Assembly: GCF_010667645.1 (NCBI RefSeq)
Contig: NZ_WHZV01000001.1
Span: 327,254 to 391,253 of the forward strand
Direction: 5' to 3'
DNA from: Bifidobacterium platyrrhinorum
GTDB taxonomy: Bacteria; Actinomycetota; Actinomycetes; Actinomycetales; Bifidobacteriaceae
Length of the DNA: 64,000 bases
Position numbers and translations under genes: made by a program. Every line of letters begins with the position of its first letter. The first letter of the stretch is position 1. Of the stretch, positions 18,857-29,367 are shown piece by piece. The notes beneath the pieces are model-generated. The model was not told where the DNA came from. It saw only the letters and a program-made list of their open reading frames with translations, and searched no databases.

Positions 18857-18929
18857 CGCGGACACCCGCTCCCGACCGGGGACTCCCGGCGGGGAACGCC
18901 GCGGAGGAGTCGCGGAGAGCAGACGCCCC

Positions 18930-18970
18930 CATGGAAAGGCCCGACCACATGATGGTCGGGCCTTTCCATG
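18930..18970 (+). terminator. Terminator after the BI-1 gene
   Basis: CATGGAAAGGCCCGACCA and its complement form a perfect 18-bp stem with a five-base loop, ending just upstream of the DMT gene promoter. Confidence 0.85.
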
Positions 18971-19001
18971 TCATGCGCATCCCGCACTAGGTTGGACGCT
19001 T

Positions 19002-19994
19002 ATGAGAAGACAGGACATCGTGGGAATGCTGTGCCTCGTCACATGCGCGCTCATCTGGGGATTCGCGTTCGTCGCGCAGGTGCAGGGCATGGACGCGGTG
19101 ACGCCGCTGTTCTTCAACGCCGCCAGATTCACGCTCGGTGCGGTGTCGCTGCTGCCGATCCTTGCCGTGCGGCGCGCCCGCCGTGCGCGAAAGCCGCGCC
19201 GCGAGTCCTCCGGCGCATCGGACGCTCCGGTTCCCGCCGGGGGACCCGGGCGGTCCCGCATCCCCTCGGGCGCACTCGGGGCCCTTGTGGTCGGCGTCAT
19301 CTGCGGCACGGTCCTGTTCGCCGCGAGCACGTTGCAGCAGTACGGCATCCTCTATGGCAAATCCGCCGGGCGCGCCGGCTTCCTCACCGCCCTGTACATC
19401 GTCATGGTGCCGCTGCTCGCCTTCGCCTTCCTGCACCGGCGCATCGGGCCGCTCGTCGGCGTCGCCGTCGTCCTCGCGGTAGCCGGCTTCTACCTGCTGT
19501 GCGTCACCGACGGGTTCGGTTCGATAGGGGCGGCGGATCTGCTGCTCCTGTTCACCGCCGTCCTGTTCGCCGTGCATATCCTCGTCATCGACACGTTGGG
19601 GGCGAAGGTCGACGCCATCGCATTGTCGTTCGTGCAGTTCTGCACCACCGCCGTGCTCAGCTGGGCTGGTTCCGTCATGGAGGGATCCATCGACTTCTCC
19701 GGCGCCGCCGCGGCGTGGGAGCCGATCGTCTACGCCGGCATCGGTTCGGTGGGCATCGCCTACACGTTGCAGGTCGTCGGCCAGCAGTGGGTGCCCCCCA
19801 CCAGGGCCAGCCTGCTCATGAGTCTCGAATCCTTCTTCTCCGCGGTGGGAGGGGCCGTCTTCCTCGGTGAGATGATGACGCCGCGGGGTTATCTGGGATG
19901 CGCGCTGATCTTCGTCGGCACGCTCCTCGCCCAGGCCCCGGCGCGGCTGCCCCGTGTGATGCGCCGCGATCGCGGATCCGACGCGGACGCATAG
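19002..19994 (+). CDS. DMT superfamily (EamA) exporter
   Basis: This 330-residue protein has ten membrane helices in two EamA repeats, seen as the opening CALIWGFAFVAQ and the second-half ending SLESFFSAVGGAVFLGE. A charged insert of about 35 residues (about 62-90) separates helices 2 and 3. Family members export amino acids or metabolites; the substrate is not predictable. A TAGGTT box at 18988-18993 lies eight bases before ATG 19002 and there is no Shine-Dalgarno, which suggests a leaderless transcript. It stands alone between two terminators. Confidence 0.88.
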   Translation: MRRQDIVGMLCLVTCALIWGFAFVAQVQGMDAVTPLFFNAARFTLGAVSLLPILAVRRARRARKPRRESSGASDAPVPAGGPGRSRIPSGALGALVVGVICGTVLFAASTLQQYGILYGKSAGRAGFLTALYIVMVPLLAFAFLHRRIGPLVGVAVVLAVAGFYLLCVTDGFGSIGAADLLLLFTAVLFAVHILVIDTLGAKVDAIALSFVQFCTTAVLSWAGSVMEGSIDFSGAAAAWEPIVYAGIGSVGIAYTLQVVGQQWVPPTRASLLMSLESFFSAVGGAVFLGEMMTPRGYLGCALIFVGTLLAQAPARLPRVMRRDRGSDADA

Positions 19995-19999
19995 TCGAC

Positions 20000-20035
20000 G
20001 GCCCGTCCGTAGGACCACGGTCCTACGGACGGGCC
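20000..20035. terminator. Terminator between the DMT gene and the alarmone synthetase
   Basis: GGCCCGTCCGTAGGACC and its complement are almost contiguous, forming a long stem between convergent genes. It can act in both directions. Confidence 0.8.
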
Positions 20036-20089
20036 ATACGGATATGGAATCGTCATCGGATGTGGCCGGGACTTACCCCGGCCACATCG

Positions 20090-20821
20090 TCAGTCGGTGG
20101 TCTTGGGGGTCTGCTCGACCACGGGCGCGCCGTTGATGTCGCGGTGGATGTTCTGCATCTGCACCTCGATGTTCTGCAGGCTGCGGGCGCAGTCGAGCAG
20201 CGTCTGCGAATGTTCGTTGAGCCGGGCGTCCGGCAGATCGGTCTTGTAGCGCAGCGCATGCTCCAGGCTCGCCCAGTAGTCCATCGCGATGGTGCGGAAC
20301 TGCACCTCCACCGGCGTGTAGTGGGCGCCGGACGAGAGGAACACCGGCACCGCGTAGATCACGTGCAGGGAACGGTACCCGTTCTGCTTGGGGCGCTTGA
20401 TGTAGTCCTTCACGCGCAGCACCTGGATGTCCGACTGCGCCGACAGGTAGTTCGACACCGAATACACGTCGTCGCGGTAGTTGCAGATCACGCGGATGCC
20501 CGCCACGTCGAACAGGTTGTCCTTGATGGATTCGACGGCGATCGGCAGCCCCTTGCGCTCGAGTTTGCCGATGATGGAGTTCACCGACTTGAGGCGCCGC
20601 TCCATGTGATGGATCGGATCGTGGGCGAACCGCACCTGGAACTCGTTGTCGAGGATCTCCAGCTTCGTCGAGATCTCGTACATCGCCCCCTCGTAGACCT
20701 GCATGAGATCCACGAACTCGGTGATCTGGTCGGCGGTGAAGATGCTGTCCGACAGATTGAGGCCCTTCAATCGGGCCTTCAGGTCGGCGCTGCTCAATCT
20801 GGAATGTCGGTCAAGTATCAC
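20090..20821 (-). CDS. Small alarmone synthetase, RelQ/YjbM-like
   Basis: This 243-residue RelA/SpoT-type synthetase lacks hydrolase, TGS and ACT domains. It should transfer pyrophosphate from ATP to GDP or GTP to make (p)ppGpp. Motifs include DVAGIRVICNY (105-115), the nucleotide loop KRPKQNGYRSLH (142-153) and VEVQFRT (171-177) with the catalytic Glu. GTG 20821 is chosen because a TATATT box (20829-20834, minus) is seven bases upstream, fitting a leaderless start; a TTG three codons upstream is possible. The C-terminal tail is longer than needed for catalysis and may mediate tetramer formation. It is divergent from miaB. Confidence 0.87.
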   Translation of the reverse strand: MILDRHSRLSSADLKARLKGLNLSDSIFTADQITEFVDLMQVYEGAMYEISTKLEILDNEFQVRFAHDPIHHMERRLKSVNSIIGKLERKGLPIAVESIKDNLFDVAGIRVICNYRDDVYSVSNYLSAQSDIQVLRVKDYIKRPKQNGYRSLHVIYAVPVFLSSGAHYTPVEVQFRTIAMDYWASLEHALRYKTDLPDARLNEHSQTLLDCARSLQNIEVQMQNIHRDINGAPVVEQTPKTTD

Positions 20822-20999
20822 GCACTCCAATATACCCGCGGGGCTTTCGGGTTCCCGTGCGTCCCCCGGGGTTCTCCTCACGAATTCTCCCCATGACGCG
20901 TCGAGGCCGGCGCCCGCGCGTTCGGGCGGGACGCCGGCCCTCGGCCGCTTACCATGCCGTGACATGCCGTGACCCGGCCGTCCCATAGAATGGAACGCT

Positions 21000-22460
21000 G
21001 TGAACGAAGACATGATGACCGAGGCGGAGCGCGCCTCGCTGGACGTCGAGACCGCCGAGGCCGCCGCCCTTTCCGGGCACCGGGGCAAGGGCGTGTTCCA
21101 CATCGACACGTTGGGATGCCAGATGAACGTGCACGATTCCGAGCGCATCGCCGGCGTGCTCGAAGCCGACGGCTACGTGCCCGCCACCGAGGAGCAGGTC
21201 GCCGCCCGCGACCTCGACCTCATCGTGCTCAACACGTGCGCGGTGCGCGAGAACGCCACCGAGAAGATGTACGGCACGGTGGGGCGCTACAACCGCGTCA
21301 AGCTGCACCGCCCGAACCTGCAGATCGCCGTCGGCGGCTGCATGGCGCAGATCGACCGCCGGAAGATCGCCGACAAGGCCCCGTGGGTGTCGGCCGTGTT
21401 CGGCACGAAGAACCTCGACGTGCTTCCCAGGCTCCTCGACCAGAACCGCATGACCGGCAAGCCGCAGGTCGAGGTCTCCGACGCGCTCGAAAGCATGCCC
21501 AGCGACCTGCCCGCCGCCCGCGCCTCCCGCGTGAGCTCCTGGGTGGCGATCTCCGTGGGCTGCAACAACACGTGCACGTTCTGCATCGTGCCCACCACCC
21601 GCGGCAAGGAGCGCGACCGCCGCCCCGGTGACATCCTCGACGAGGTCCGCCGTTGCGTGGAGGCGGGGGCCAAGGAGGTCACGCTGCTCGGCCAGAACGT
21701 CAACTCGTTCGGCTACGGCATGGGCGACCGGTACGCGTTCAGCAAGCTGCTGCGGGCCTGCGGCGACATCGAGGGACTGGAGCGCGTGCGCTTCACCTCG
21801 CCGCACCCGGCCGCGTTCACCGACGACGTGATCGCCGCGATGGCCGAGACGCCGAACGTCATGCACCAGCTGCACTTCCCGCTGCAGTCCGGCTCCGACC
21901 GCATCCTCAAGGCCATGCACCGTTCCTACCGTTCCGCGAGGTTCCTGGACATCCTGGGACGCATCCGCGCGGCCATGCCGGACGCGCAGATCTCCACCGA
22001 CGTGATCGTCGGCTTCCCCGGCGAGACCGAGGAGGACTTCCAGGCCACGCTGGACGTGATGCGCGAGGCGCGCTTCTCCAGCGCGTTCATGTTCATCTAT
22101 TCGCCGCGCCCCGGCACGCCCGCGGCCGCCATGGAGCAGCTGCCGCACGACGTCGTGCAGGAGCGGTTCGAGCGCCTCGTCGCGCTTCAGGAACGGATCA
22201 CCGAGGAGAACCTCGCCACGTTCGAGGGCCGCGACGTCGAGGTGATGGTCACCGGCCAGCAGGGCAAGAAGGACTCCGACACGCATCGCGTCACCGGACG
22301 CGAGAGGACCGGCGTGCTCGTCCACATCGGCGTGCCGGAGGGGGAGCCGACGCCTGCCATCGGCGATTTCGTCACCGCCACCGTCACGCATGCGGGCCGC
22401 CACAACCTCATCGCCGACCCGGATCCGAGGAAGGGGCAGACCTATCATGTCCGCCACTGA
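21000..22460 (+). CDS. miaB: tRNA-2-methylthio-N6-dimethylallyladenosine synthase
   Basis: This 486-residue radical-SAM methylthiotransferase adds a methylthio group to i6A37 of tRNA. The N-terminal UPF0004 domain has the auxiliary-cluster cysteines in [16 protein letters not shown] and GGCMAQ. The radical SAM motif CNNTCTFC follows, and a TRAM domain ends the protein. GTG 21000 lies eight bases after a TAGAAT box (20986-20991) with no Shine-Dalgarno, fitting a leaderless start; ATG 21012 is the alternative. Its last 14 bases overlap miaA, which makes the i6A substrate, so the two steps are translationally coupled. Confidence 0.96.
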   Translation: MNEDMMTEAERASLDVETAEAAALSGHRGKGVFHIDTLGCQMNVHDSERIAGVLEADGYVPATEEQVAARDLDLIVLNTCAVRENATEKMYGTVGRYNRVKLHRPNLQIAVGGCMAQIDRRKIADKAPWVSAVFGTKNLDVLPRLLDQNRMTGKPQVEVSDALESMPSDLPAARASRVSSWVAISVGCNNTCTFCIVPTTRGKERDRRPGDILDEVRRCVEAGAKEVTLLGQNVNSFGYGMGDRYAFSKLLRACGDIEGLERVRFTSPHPAAFTDDVIAAMAETPNVMHQLHFPLQSGSDRILKAMHRSYRSARFLDILGRIRAAMPDAQISTDVIVGFPGETEEDFQATLDVMREARFSSAFMFIYSPRPGTPAAAMEQLPHDVVQERFERLVALQERITEENLATFEGRDVEVMVTGQQGKKDSDTHRVTGRERTGVLVHIGVPEGEPTPAIGDFVTATVTHAGRHNLIADPDPRKGQTYHVRH

Positions 22461-23487
22461 AGCAGGTTCGGCCCCCTCCGCCGAGAACGGAACGTCGGCC
22501 GCCGAGCCCCGCGTCGTCTCGATCGTCGGTCCCACCGCCTCCGGCAAGACCGGGCTCGGCATCGCCATCGCCGAACGGCTCGCCGAGGCGGGGCAGAGGG
22601 CCGAGATCGTCAACGCCGACGCCTACCAGATGTACCGCGGCATGGACGTCGGCACCGCGAAGGCGACGAAAGAGGAACAGGCGCGCGTGCCGCACCATCT
22701 CATCGACATCATCGACCCGGACGACACGATGACCGTCGCACGCTTCCAGAAGCTCGCGCGCGACACGATCGCCGACCTCAAGGCGCGCGGCGTGCGCCCG
22801 ATCCTCGTCGGAGGCTCCGGCCTGTACGCGCGCGCCGCCATCGACGACATCTCGTTCCCCGGCACCGATCCGGACGTGCGCGGACGACTCGAGGAGCGCG
22901 AGAAGGCGGAAGGAGCGACCGCGTTGTTCGAGGAGCTCAAGGAGAAGGACCCGGAGGCGGCCTCGCGCATGGACCCGCGCAACCCGCGCCGCACGATCCG
23001 CGCGCTCGAGGTCATCGAACTGACCGGCAGGCCGTATTCGGCCAGCCTGCCGCGTTACCGCTACGTGATCCCGTCCGTGCAGATCGGCCTCGACCTGGAC
23101 CGTCGCGAACTCGACCGGCGCATCGGCATCCGCACCGCGCGCATGCGCGAGGACGGCTTCCTCGACGAGGTGCGCCGCCTGCGCCCGCACCTGGGCTTCA
23201 CCGCCGGCCGCGCGCTCGGCTACCAGCAGATGATCGACCTGCTCGACGGCATGTGGGACGAGGAGGAGGACGCCTGGGCGGACATCGCGCAGAAGACGCG
23301 CCGCCTCGCCCGCAAGCAGATGGGATGGTTCGGCCGCGATCCGCGCATCCACTGGCTCGAGGCGTCGAACCCGCGGCTCGTCGACAACGCGATGGCCGTC
23401 ATCGCGCACGCCGATGCCGGCGACTACGACGCGATCGACGCGCATGCGGACGAATACGTCCAGCATCATCTCGGCGACATCGCCTGA
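22447..23487 (+). CDS. miaA: tRNA dimethylallyltransferase
   Basis: This 346-residue protein transfers a dimethylallyl group from DMAPP to N6 of A37 in UNN-reading tRNAs. The P-loop-like GPTASGKT lies at about 27-34 and the tRNA-contacting [15 protein letters not shown] follows, including the conserved PHHLIDI. A 20-residue Ala/Ser-rich tail precedes the core. ATG 22447 overlaps the end of miaB by 14 bases, and GAAGGGG lies upstream inside miaB. A strong hairpin follows the stop, closing the two-gene operon. Confidence 0.96.
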   Translation: MSATEAGSAPSAENGTSAAEPRVVSIVGPTASGKTGLGIAIAERLAEAGQRAEIVNADAYQMYRGMDVGTAKATKEEQARVPHHLIDIIDPDDTMTVARFQKLARDTIADLKARGVRPILVGGSGLYARAAIDDISFPGTDPDVRGRLEEREKAEGATALFEELKEKDPEAASRMDPRNPRRTIRALEVIELTGRPYSASLPRYRYVIPSVQIGLDLDRRELDRRIGIRTARMREDGFLDEVRRLRPHLGFTAGRALGYQQMIDLLDGMWDEEEDAWADIAQKTRRLARKQMGWFGRDPRIHWLEASNPRLVDNAMAVIAHADAGDYDAIDAHADEYVQHHLGDIA

Positions 23488-23511
23488 ACGGCGGGTCCGG
23501 CGATACGCGAC

Positions 23512-23553
23512 AAGGGCTTGGGGCCGTCCCTACGGGAACGGCCCCAAGCCCTT
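23512..23553. terminator. Terminator after miaA
   Basis: AAGGGCTTGGGGCCGT pairs with ACGGCCCCAAGCCCTT around a small inner CCC/GGG stem. It ends in TTT on the plus strand and also faces the convergent Fic gene. Confidence 0.85.
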
Positions 23554-23600
23554 TGGACACGGGAACGACCGGGGGCGAATGGACAGGCGCCGCCGCGGCG

Positions 23601-24392
23601 TCAGTGCGCGGGGCCCTGCTCGAACCCGGCGATGAGGAACACCCGCGTCGGGTTCGCCGGCCGGACGATCGCGGCGAACATGCGCTCGAACCCGGACGTG
23701 TCGCCGCGATAGGCCGCATGCTTCGCCGCCTTGTACGTCTCGCGCGTCACCGGGCCCCAATCCAGGTCCCATCCCGCATCGTGCGCGAGCCGTGAGGCGA
23801 AGACGCGCAAGGTCATCGCGTTGCCCCCGCGGAACGGGTGCAGATAGCCGAGCTCGTCGTAGATGTGGGCGAGCCGGTGCGTGAACACGTCGCGGTCCAG
23901 CGCCTGCAGGTTGCGCTGCTCCGCCAGCTCGGTGGCGATGTTGAGCGCGCCCGTCTCGATGAGACCGGCAGGGAAGAACGCCTCCGGGTTGCGCGCCAGA
24001 CCGGCCTCGCGCGTGACGCCGCGCGTCGTGTCCGACGTACGCAGCCGGCCCGCGTCGTCGAACACGCCCTCGAACAGCCCGCGGTGGATGGCGGTCAGCT
24101 CGTCCAGGTCGCCGCTCGGACGCCACGGGCGCTCGACCAGCAGCACGGTGCGCGCGAACACGCTCGCCGCATGGTCCCGCGCATGGTCGTCGAGCGACCC
24201 GTCGGCCAGCCGGTTCGCCCCCACCACGCGCGAGGTCTCCCCGTCCGCCACGTCGATGAGACCGGCCACATCGATGCGCCCCGCCTCATAGTCGGCCGCG
24301 GCGCGCATCGTCGCGTCGCCCGGCGTCATCGATTCCAATGCGCAGTTCCTCAGTGCAAATGCGACTGCGCCCGCACGTTCCGCTGGAGTCAT
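23601..24392 (-). CDS. Fic domain protein with fused VbhA-like N-terminal segment and altered catalytic loop
   Basis: This is a 263-residue Fic-fold protein. Residues 1-50 resemble the VbhA antitoxin helices: Glu20 in NCALES takes the place of the inhibitory Glu of the (S/T)xxxE(G/N) motif, and YEAGRID (35-41) matches the following turn. The Fic core includes the flap region around 115-140 and the active loop HPFRGGNAMTLR (185-196). Against HPFxEGNGR the catalytic His185 and Asn191 remain, but the metal-binding acid is Gly189 and the final GR is Ala192-Met193. AMPylation is therefore doubtful. The ATG sits in a GGAGT-ATG-ACTCC inverted repeat, eight bases after a TATCAT box, suggesting a leaderless start. 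Confidence 0.82.
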   Translation of the reverse strand: MTPAERAGAVAFALRNCALESMTPGDATMRAAADYEAGRIDVAGLIDVADGETSRVVGANRLADGSLDDHARDHAASVFARTVLLVERPWRPSGDLDELTAIHRGLFEGVFDDAGRLRTSDTTRGVTREAGLARNPEAFFPAGLIETGALNIATELAEQRNLQALDRDVFTHRLAHIYDELGYLHPFRGGNAMTLRVFASRLAHDAGWDLDWGPVTRETYKAAKHAAYRGDTSGFERMFAAIVRPANPTRVFLIAGFEQGPAH

Positions 24393-24527
24393 ACTCCACT
24401 ATGATAGACCAGCGCCGGCGGCGCGGCGGCGCCGCGACCGGGCACACGCGGGCGGTATGGGGAAACTTCGCGAGGGTCGCGCCCGGCCGCGCGCGCGATA
24501 CGCGGGATTCGGTAGATTGGATGCGTT

Positions 24528-27368
24528 ATGGCACAGAGAAGAACCAGTGGGGGCGCCGGCGGCGCGAAGGACGGGAACACCCGTCGCATGGATCCGGTGG
24601 ACGGTATGGACGAGCCGTGGTGGAGGAAGGCGCTGCTCGCCGTGCCACGGGGACTCGGCTCGATGGTCCGGTCCGTCTCCGGGGTGGGGGAGTTCGACCC
24701 GGCCTACCGGCGCGACGGCCTGTGCTTCGTCCTGCTCGTGCTCGCCGTCCTGTTCTGCGCGTCCGAATGGTTCCGCGTGCACGGTCCGTTCGGCCTGTTC
24801 CTGCACGCCGTGGCCTCCGGCGTGTTCGGCCTGATGAGCGTCATGCTGCCGGTGCTGCTGTTCGTCGTCGCGATCCGCCTGATGCGCAACTCCGGCAAGG
24901 GGTCGAACAACCCGCGCGTCGTCACCGGATGGATCCTGCTGCTGTGGTCGGTCTGTTCGATCATCGACGTCGCGCTCGCCGCCGGGACGCCGGGCTTCGA
25001 CTGGGCCGCCATCCAGGGGGCGGGCGGCCTGATCGGCTTCGCACTCGGATCCCCGCTGGCATGGGGGCTTTCCCGTGCGTTCGCGATCGTGGTGTTCGTG
25101 ATCGTCGCCCTGTTCTCCCTGCTGCTCATCTCCGGTCTGCACGTCACCGACCTGCCCGGTCTCGCCGAACGCGTCGCGGACCGCGTGCGGGGAGGCGACG
25201 GGCATCGGTCCCGTGAAACCGGGCATGACGACGACCAGTTCCCGAACGAGGTGCGTGTGGGCGACGACACGCTCGCCTTCGCCGACGGCGTGCCCGCGCA
25301 TGACGGCGACGACGAGGAGGACGGAGCCACGCGGACCCCCCGGAAGGGCAACTGGCTCACCCGACTGTTCTCGCGCGCAAGGAAGGACGACGGCCGCGCC
25401 CTCGACCGGTACGACGGCGACGATCCGTTCCGCATGGCCGCCAGGCATCACGGCGACGCCGCCGAAACCGCCGTCATCGACCCGGACGAGCTGCACATGC
25501 CCGCCGTGTCGGAACCGTTCGGCGCCGTCACGGACATGGCCGCCGGAACGGCCGGGGACGCGGCCCGGACCGCGACCGGATCGTCCGCCGCCGGTGCGGA
25601 CCCGTGGGCGCCGATCGCCTCCGTCGCGAACGCCGCCACGACCGCCATGCCGTCGCCGGCGGACGTCGAACCACAGCCGGCGACCATCGCCATGGGTGCG
25701 GGCTCCGGCGCGTACGGCACCGACACCGGCGAACAGGACGCGACCCCCGCGGTGCAGGTGACCCCGTCCCCGCTCGACCCGAGCGTCGACCCGGATTCCG
25801 GCGAGATCGTCGCCGACGGCACGGCCGCGACCGGCGCCCCGCCCGAGGCGGCCGAACCGCCGTACCGCCTGCCCGATCTCAACCTGCTCGTCAAGGGGCA
25901 GCCGCACGCCGCGCGCACGCCCGCCAACGATCGTGTGATCCGCGCCCTGACCTCCACCTTCCAGCAGTTCAAGGTGGATGCGAAGGTCGTCGGATTCCTG
26001 CGCGGCCCCTCGGTCACCCAGTACGAGGTCGAGCTCGCCCCCGGCGTCAAGGTCGAGAAGGTCACCAACCTGCAGCGCAACATCGCGTACGCGGTGGCCA
26101 GCTCGGACGTGCGCATCCTTTCGCCGATCCCCGGCAAGTCCGCCATCGGCATCGAGATCCCGAACGAGGACCGCGAGATCGTGCATCTGGGCGACGTGCT
26201 GCGCTCGCCGGGCGCGGTGAACGACCCGAACCCGATGCTCACCGGCATCGGCAAGGACGTGGAGGGCAAGTTCGTCACCGCCGACCTCACCAAGATGCCG
26301 CATCTGCTCGTCGCCGGCGCGACCGGCTCCGGCAAGTCGAGCTTCATCAACTCGATGCTCACGTCGATCATCATGCGCGCCACGCCCGATCAGGTGCGAC
26401 TCATCATGGTCGACCCCAAGCGCGTGGAGCTGTCCGCGTACGCGGGCATCCCGCATCTGCTCACGCCGATCATCACCGATCCGAAGAAGGCCGCGCAGGC
26501 GCTCGAATGGGTGGTCAAGGAGATGGACGCGCGCTATTCCGACCTCGAGTACTTCGGCTTCCGCCATGTCAAGGACTTCAACAAGGCGGTGCGCGCCGGG
26601 CAGGTGCACGCGCCCGCCGGCTCGAACCGCAAGGTCGCGCCCTACCCCTACATCCTCGTGGTCGTCGACGAGATGGCCGACCTCATGATGGTCGCCAAGA
26701 ACGACGTGGAAAGCTCGATCCAGCGCATCACGCAGCTGGCGCGAGCCGCCGGCGTGCACCTGGTGCTCGCCACGCAGCGCCCGTCCGTCGACGTGGTCAC
26801 CGGCCTCATCAAGGCGAACATCCCGTCGCGCCTCGCGTTCGCCACCTCCTCGGCCACCGACTCGCGCGTCATCCTCGACACCACGGGCGCGGAGACGCTC
26901 ATCGGCCAGGGCGACGCCCTGTTCCTGCCGATGGGCGAGGCGAAGCCGAGACGCGTGCAGGGCTCGTGGGTGTCCGAATCGGAGATCCGCAAGGCCGTGG
27001 AATCCGTGCGCACCCAGCGCAAGCCCAAGTACCGCGAGGACATCGAGCAGATGGCCAAGGAGGCGGAGAAGAAGGGCGCCGAGCCGGACGAGGAGATCGG
27101 CGACGACATGGACGTGCTGCTGCAGGCCGCCGAACTCGTCGTCACCACGCAGTTCGGTTCCACCTCGATGCTCCAGCGCAAGCTGCGCGTCGGCTTCGCC
27201 AAGGCGGGCCGTCTCATGGACCTGCTCGAATCGCGTGGCGTGGTCGGTCCCTCGGAGGGGTCGAAGGCCCGTCAGGTGCTCGTCCAGCCGCAGGACCTGC
27301 CCGCCGTGCTCGCGTTCATCCGCGGCGACGGCCCCGCGCCGCAATCGGCGGGCGCGGCGCAGGCGTGA
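24528..27368 (+). CDS. ftsK: FtsK/SpoIIIE DNA translocase
   Basis: This 946-residue septal DNA pump clears and dimer-resolves chromosomes at division. Four membrane helices span about 60-210, followed by an acidic, Pro/Ala-rich linker to about 440. The motor has Walker [10 protein letters not shown] (about 597-605), Walker [12 protein letters not shown] (about 709) and the ATQRPSVDV motif. A C-terminal gamma winged helix ([23 protein letters not shown]) reads KOPS-type sequences. A TAGATT box at 24513-24518 stands nine bases before ATG 24528 with no Shine-Dalgarno. It is divergent from the Fic gene and leads the ftsK-pgsA-cinA series. Confidence 0.96.
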   Translation: MAQRRTSGGAGGAKDGNTRRMDPVDGMDEPWWRKALLAVPRGLGSMVRSVSGVGEFDPAYRRDGLCFVLLVLAVLFCASEWFRVHGPFGLFLHAVASGVFGLMSVMLPVLLFVVAIRLMRNSGKGSNNPRVVTGWILLLWSVCSIIDVALAAGTPGFDWAAIQGAGGLIGFALGSPLAWGLSRAFAIVVFVIVALFSLLLISGLHVTDLPGLAERVADRVRGGDGHRSRETGHDDDQFPNEVRVGDDTLAFADGVPAHDGDDEEDGATRTPRKGNWLTRLFSRARKDDGRALDRYDGDDPFRMAARHHGDAAETAVIDPDELHMPAVSEPFGAVTDMAAGTAGDAARTATGSSAAGADPWAPIASVANAATTAMPSPADVEPQPATIAMGAGSGAYGTDTGEQDATPAVQVTPSPLDPSVDPDSGEIVADGTAATGAPPEAAEPPYRLPDLNLLVKGQPHAARTPANDRVIRALTSTFQQFKVDAKVVGFLRGPSVTQYEVELAPGVKVEKVTNLQRNIAYAVASSDVRILSPIPGKSAIGIEIPNEDREIVHLGDVLRSPGAVNDPNPMLTGIGKDVEGKFVTADLTKMPHLLVAGATGSGKSSFINSMLTSIIMRATPDQVRLIMVDPKRVELSAYAGIPHLLTPIITDPKKAAQALEWVVKEMDARYSDLEYFGFRHVKDFNKAVRAGQVHAPAGSNRKVAPYPYILVVVDEMADLMMVAKNDVESSIQRITQLARAAGVHLVLATQRPSVDVVTGLIKANIPSRLAFATSSATDSRVILDTTGAETLIGQGDALFLPMGEAKPRRVQGSWVSESEIRKAVESVRTQRKPKYREDIEQMAKEAEKKGAEPDEEIGDDMDVLLQAAELVVTTQFGSTSMLQRKLRVGFAKAGRLMDLLESRGVVGPSEGSKARQVLVQPQDLPAVLAFIRGDGPAPQSAGAAQA

Positions 27369-27485
27369 CGGTCCCGCAGGCGAGGGCGCGACGCGACGGG
27401 AAGACGGAAGACGGCCCGGCCTCTGCGGATTCTCCCAGAAGTCTGTCAGGCCGTTCCCTTTGCGAGGTAGAGCAGTGAGGGTAAC

Positions 27486-28139
27486 GTGAAGACCATGACC
27501 GACGAACAGATCGTAGAAAACAAGAAGCCGTCACTGCTGGACGGATGGAACGCCCCGCCGAACCTCGTCACCTATTCGCGCATCGTCCTGGTGGTGGTGT
27601 TCCTGGCGCTGTACATCATGGCCGGCGCCTGGGGCGCGGACGACGAGGCCAAGCGCTGGGCCGCGGCGATCATCTTCATCATCGCCGCCTCCACCGATAA
27701 GCTCGACGGCTGGATGGCGCGCAAATACAACCAGGTGACCGAGCTCGGCAAGCTCATGGACCCGATCGCCGACAAGCTGCTCACCTGCGGCGCCCTCATC
27801 GTCGCCTCCGTGTTCGCCGAATTCCCGTGGTGGGCCACCGCGCTGTTCCTCATCCGCGAGATCGGCATCACGGTGATGCGCTTCTTCGTGATGGAACGCC
27901 CCGGCGGCAAGGTGATCGCCGCCGCCTGGCCGGGCAAGCTCAAGACCCTGTTCCAGTGCATCGGCCTGGCCATGCTGCTGCTGCCGCTGTGGGTCTTCGA
28001 CGAGGGCCAGTCCACCCCCGTGTGGCTGCAGGGCTACTACTTCCTCACCTACGCGCTGCTGTACGTGGCGCTCATCCTGTGCCTCTACTCCGGCGGCGTG
28101 TACCTGTACAACACGTTCATCGGCTCGAAGAAGCGCTGA
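27486..28139 (+). CDS. pgsA: CDP-diacylglycerol-glycerol-3-phosphate 3-phosphatidyltransferase
   Basis: This 217-residue membrane enzyme makes phosphatidylglycerol phosphate from CDP-diacylglycerol and glycerol-3-phosphate. The CDP-alcohol phosphotransferase motif D-x2-DG-x2-AR-x8-G-x3-D-x3-D is intact (DKLDGWMAR, then GKLMDPIADK, about 70-92). Five or six membrane helices are visible. GTG 27486 is preferred because GAGGG lies five bases upstream; ATG 27495 is in frame. The gene is followed after three bases by cinA, as in other actinobacteria. Confidence 0.93.
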   Translation: MKTMTDEQIVENKKPSLLDGWNAPPNLVTYSRIVLVVVFLALYIMAGAWGADDEAKRWAAAIIFIIAASTDKLDGWMARKYNQVTELGKLMDPIADKLLTCGALIVASVFAEFPWWATALFLIREIGITVMRFFVMERPGGKVIAAAWPGKLKTLFQCIGLAMLLLPLWVFDEGQSTPVWLQGYYFLTYALLYVALILCLYSGGVYLYNTFIGSKKR

Positions 28140-28142
28140 TCC

Positions 28143-28739
28143 GTGCAGCGTGACACCTTCGCCGCCGCGATCCTGAAGACCTGCGAGTCGCATGGCCTGA
28201 GGATCGCGTGCGCGGAATCGCTCACCGCGGGGCTCCTCGCGGATGCGTTCGTGCGCATCCCGGGAGCCTCGAACGTGTTCCTCGGCTCGGCCGTCACCTA
28301 CGACATCCGGGCCAAGGCCTCCATCCTCGGCGTCGACCGGGCGCTGCTCGCCCGTGAAGGGGCGGTGCATCCCGAGGTCGCCCGCCAGATGGCCGTCCTC
28401 GCCGCGCGGCTCTACGCGCAGCCGGAGGACGGCGACACGGTGATCGGCCTGTCCACCACGGGCGTGGCCGGTCCCGGGCCCGACGGCGACAAGCCCGCCG
28501 GACTCGTCTACGTCGGCATCTCCCTGCCCAGGTCCGCGGCCGTCGTGGCGCCCGATCCGGGGGAGACGTGGATCGGCGCCGAGACGCCGATCGGCACCGT
28601 GCGCGTCGACGCCGTGGACGGCGACGGCCGCCGGACGATCGTCGTGGAACTGCGGCTCGACGGCACCCGTCAGCAGGTGCGCGAGCGCACGGTGCTGCGC
28701 CTGTTGCAAAACGTGAGCCAGTTCACATCAACTTTCTGA
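28143..28739 (+). CDS. cinA: CinA C-terminal domain nicotinamide-nucleotide amidohydrolase
   Basis: This 198-residue protein consists only of the CinA C-terminal (PncC) domain, which deamidates nicotinamide mononucleotide. The signatures CAESLTAGLLADAF (about 20-33), the VTYD strand and STTGVAGPGPDGDKPAG are intact. A loop of about 25 residues rich in Pro and Asp after LPRS makes it slightly longer than the usual 160 residues. GTG 28143 follows the pgsA stop by three bases with no separate ribosome site, so translation is probably coupled. Confidence 0.88.
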   Translation: MQRDTFAAAILKTCESHGLRIACAESLTAGLLADAFVRIPGASNVFLGSAVTYDIRAKASILGVDRALLAREGAVHPEVARQMAVLAARLYAQPEDGDTVIGLSTTGVAGPGPDGDKPAGLVYVGISLPRSAAVVAPDPGETWIGAETPIGTVRVDAVDGDGRRTIVVELRLDGTRQQVRERTVLRLLQNVSQFTSTF

Positions 28740-28823
28740 CGCGTCCCGGGAATAGAACCACCCCGTCATGTTGTTGATTCCTGCAGATACCTACGGGAAC
28801 GATGGCACGAAAGGGATGGGATC

Positions 28824-29333
28824 ATGGAGACGATGACCGATATCGAACGGCGGACCGCGATCAAGCCCGCGGCGGCGATGGTCCGCCCCGGCACCGCGCG
28901 CATGCGCGAACTCACCCCGGCCCAGCGCCGGGCGGTCATGTTCGCGCAGCAGCAGGTGATTCAGGCCCGTGCGGCCAAAAAGGCCAAGGACGAGGCCGAC
29001 GAAGCGCGTCGCCGCATGTGGGACGAGGCGGAGAACGCCGAACGTGCGCCCCGTGCGACCGTGTCCGTCAAGACGCAGACGCGCGATTCCGGCGAGCTCA
29101 CATTGCGCGAGGCCATCGGCCGTGTGCTGCGCGACCTGCGTTCACGCGACCATAAGACGCTTCGCGAGGTGAGCGAGAAGGCGGGCGTGTCGCTGGGCTA
29201 CCTTTCCGAGGTCGAGCGGGGGCAGAAGGAGGCCAGCTCCGAACTGCTCAGCTCCATCGCCGAGGCTTTGGGCGTGAGCACCGCGCAGCTGCTGCGCATG
29301 GTCGCCGACAGGCTGGACATGGTCGGCGAGTAG
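28824..29333 (+). CDS. clgR: ClgR-like helix-turn-helix regulator
   Basis: This 169-residue protein has a basic, Ala-rich N-terminus and an XRE-type helix-turn-helix at about residues 95-150 ([31 protein letters not shown]). This is the form of ClgR, the actinobacterial activator of clp proteases, chaperones and some repair genes. Its place after pgsA-cinA and before DUF3046-recA is the conserved actinobacterial location. ClgR is usually itself degraded by Clp; the C-terminal hydrophobic stretch could carry that signal. The start has AAGGGATGGG upstream. Confidence 0.88.
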   Translation: METMTDIERRTAIKPAAAMVRPGTARMRELTPAQRRAVMFAQQQVIQARAAKKAKDEADEARRRMWDEAENAERAPRATVSVKTQTRDSGELTLREAIGRVLRDLRSRDHKTLREVSEKAGVSLGYLSEVERGQKEASSELLSSIAEALGVSTAQLLRMVADRLDMVGE

Positions 29334-29367
29334 ACCGCGTCGCCTTGGCCGCATACACTGAACCGTC

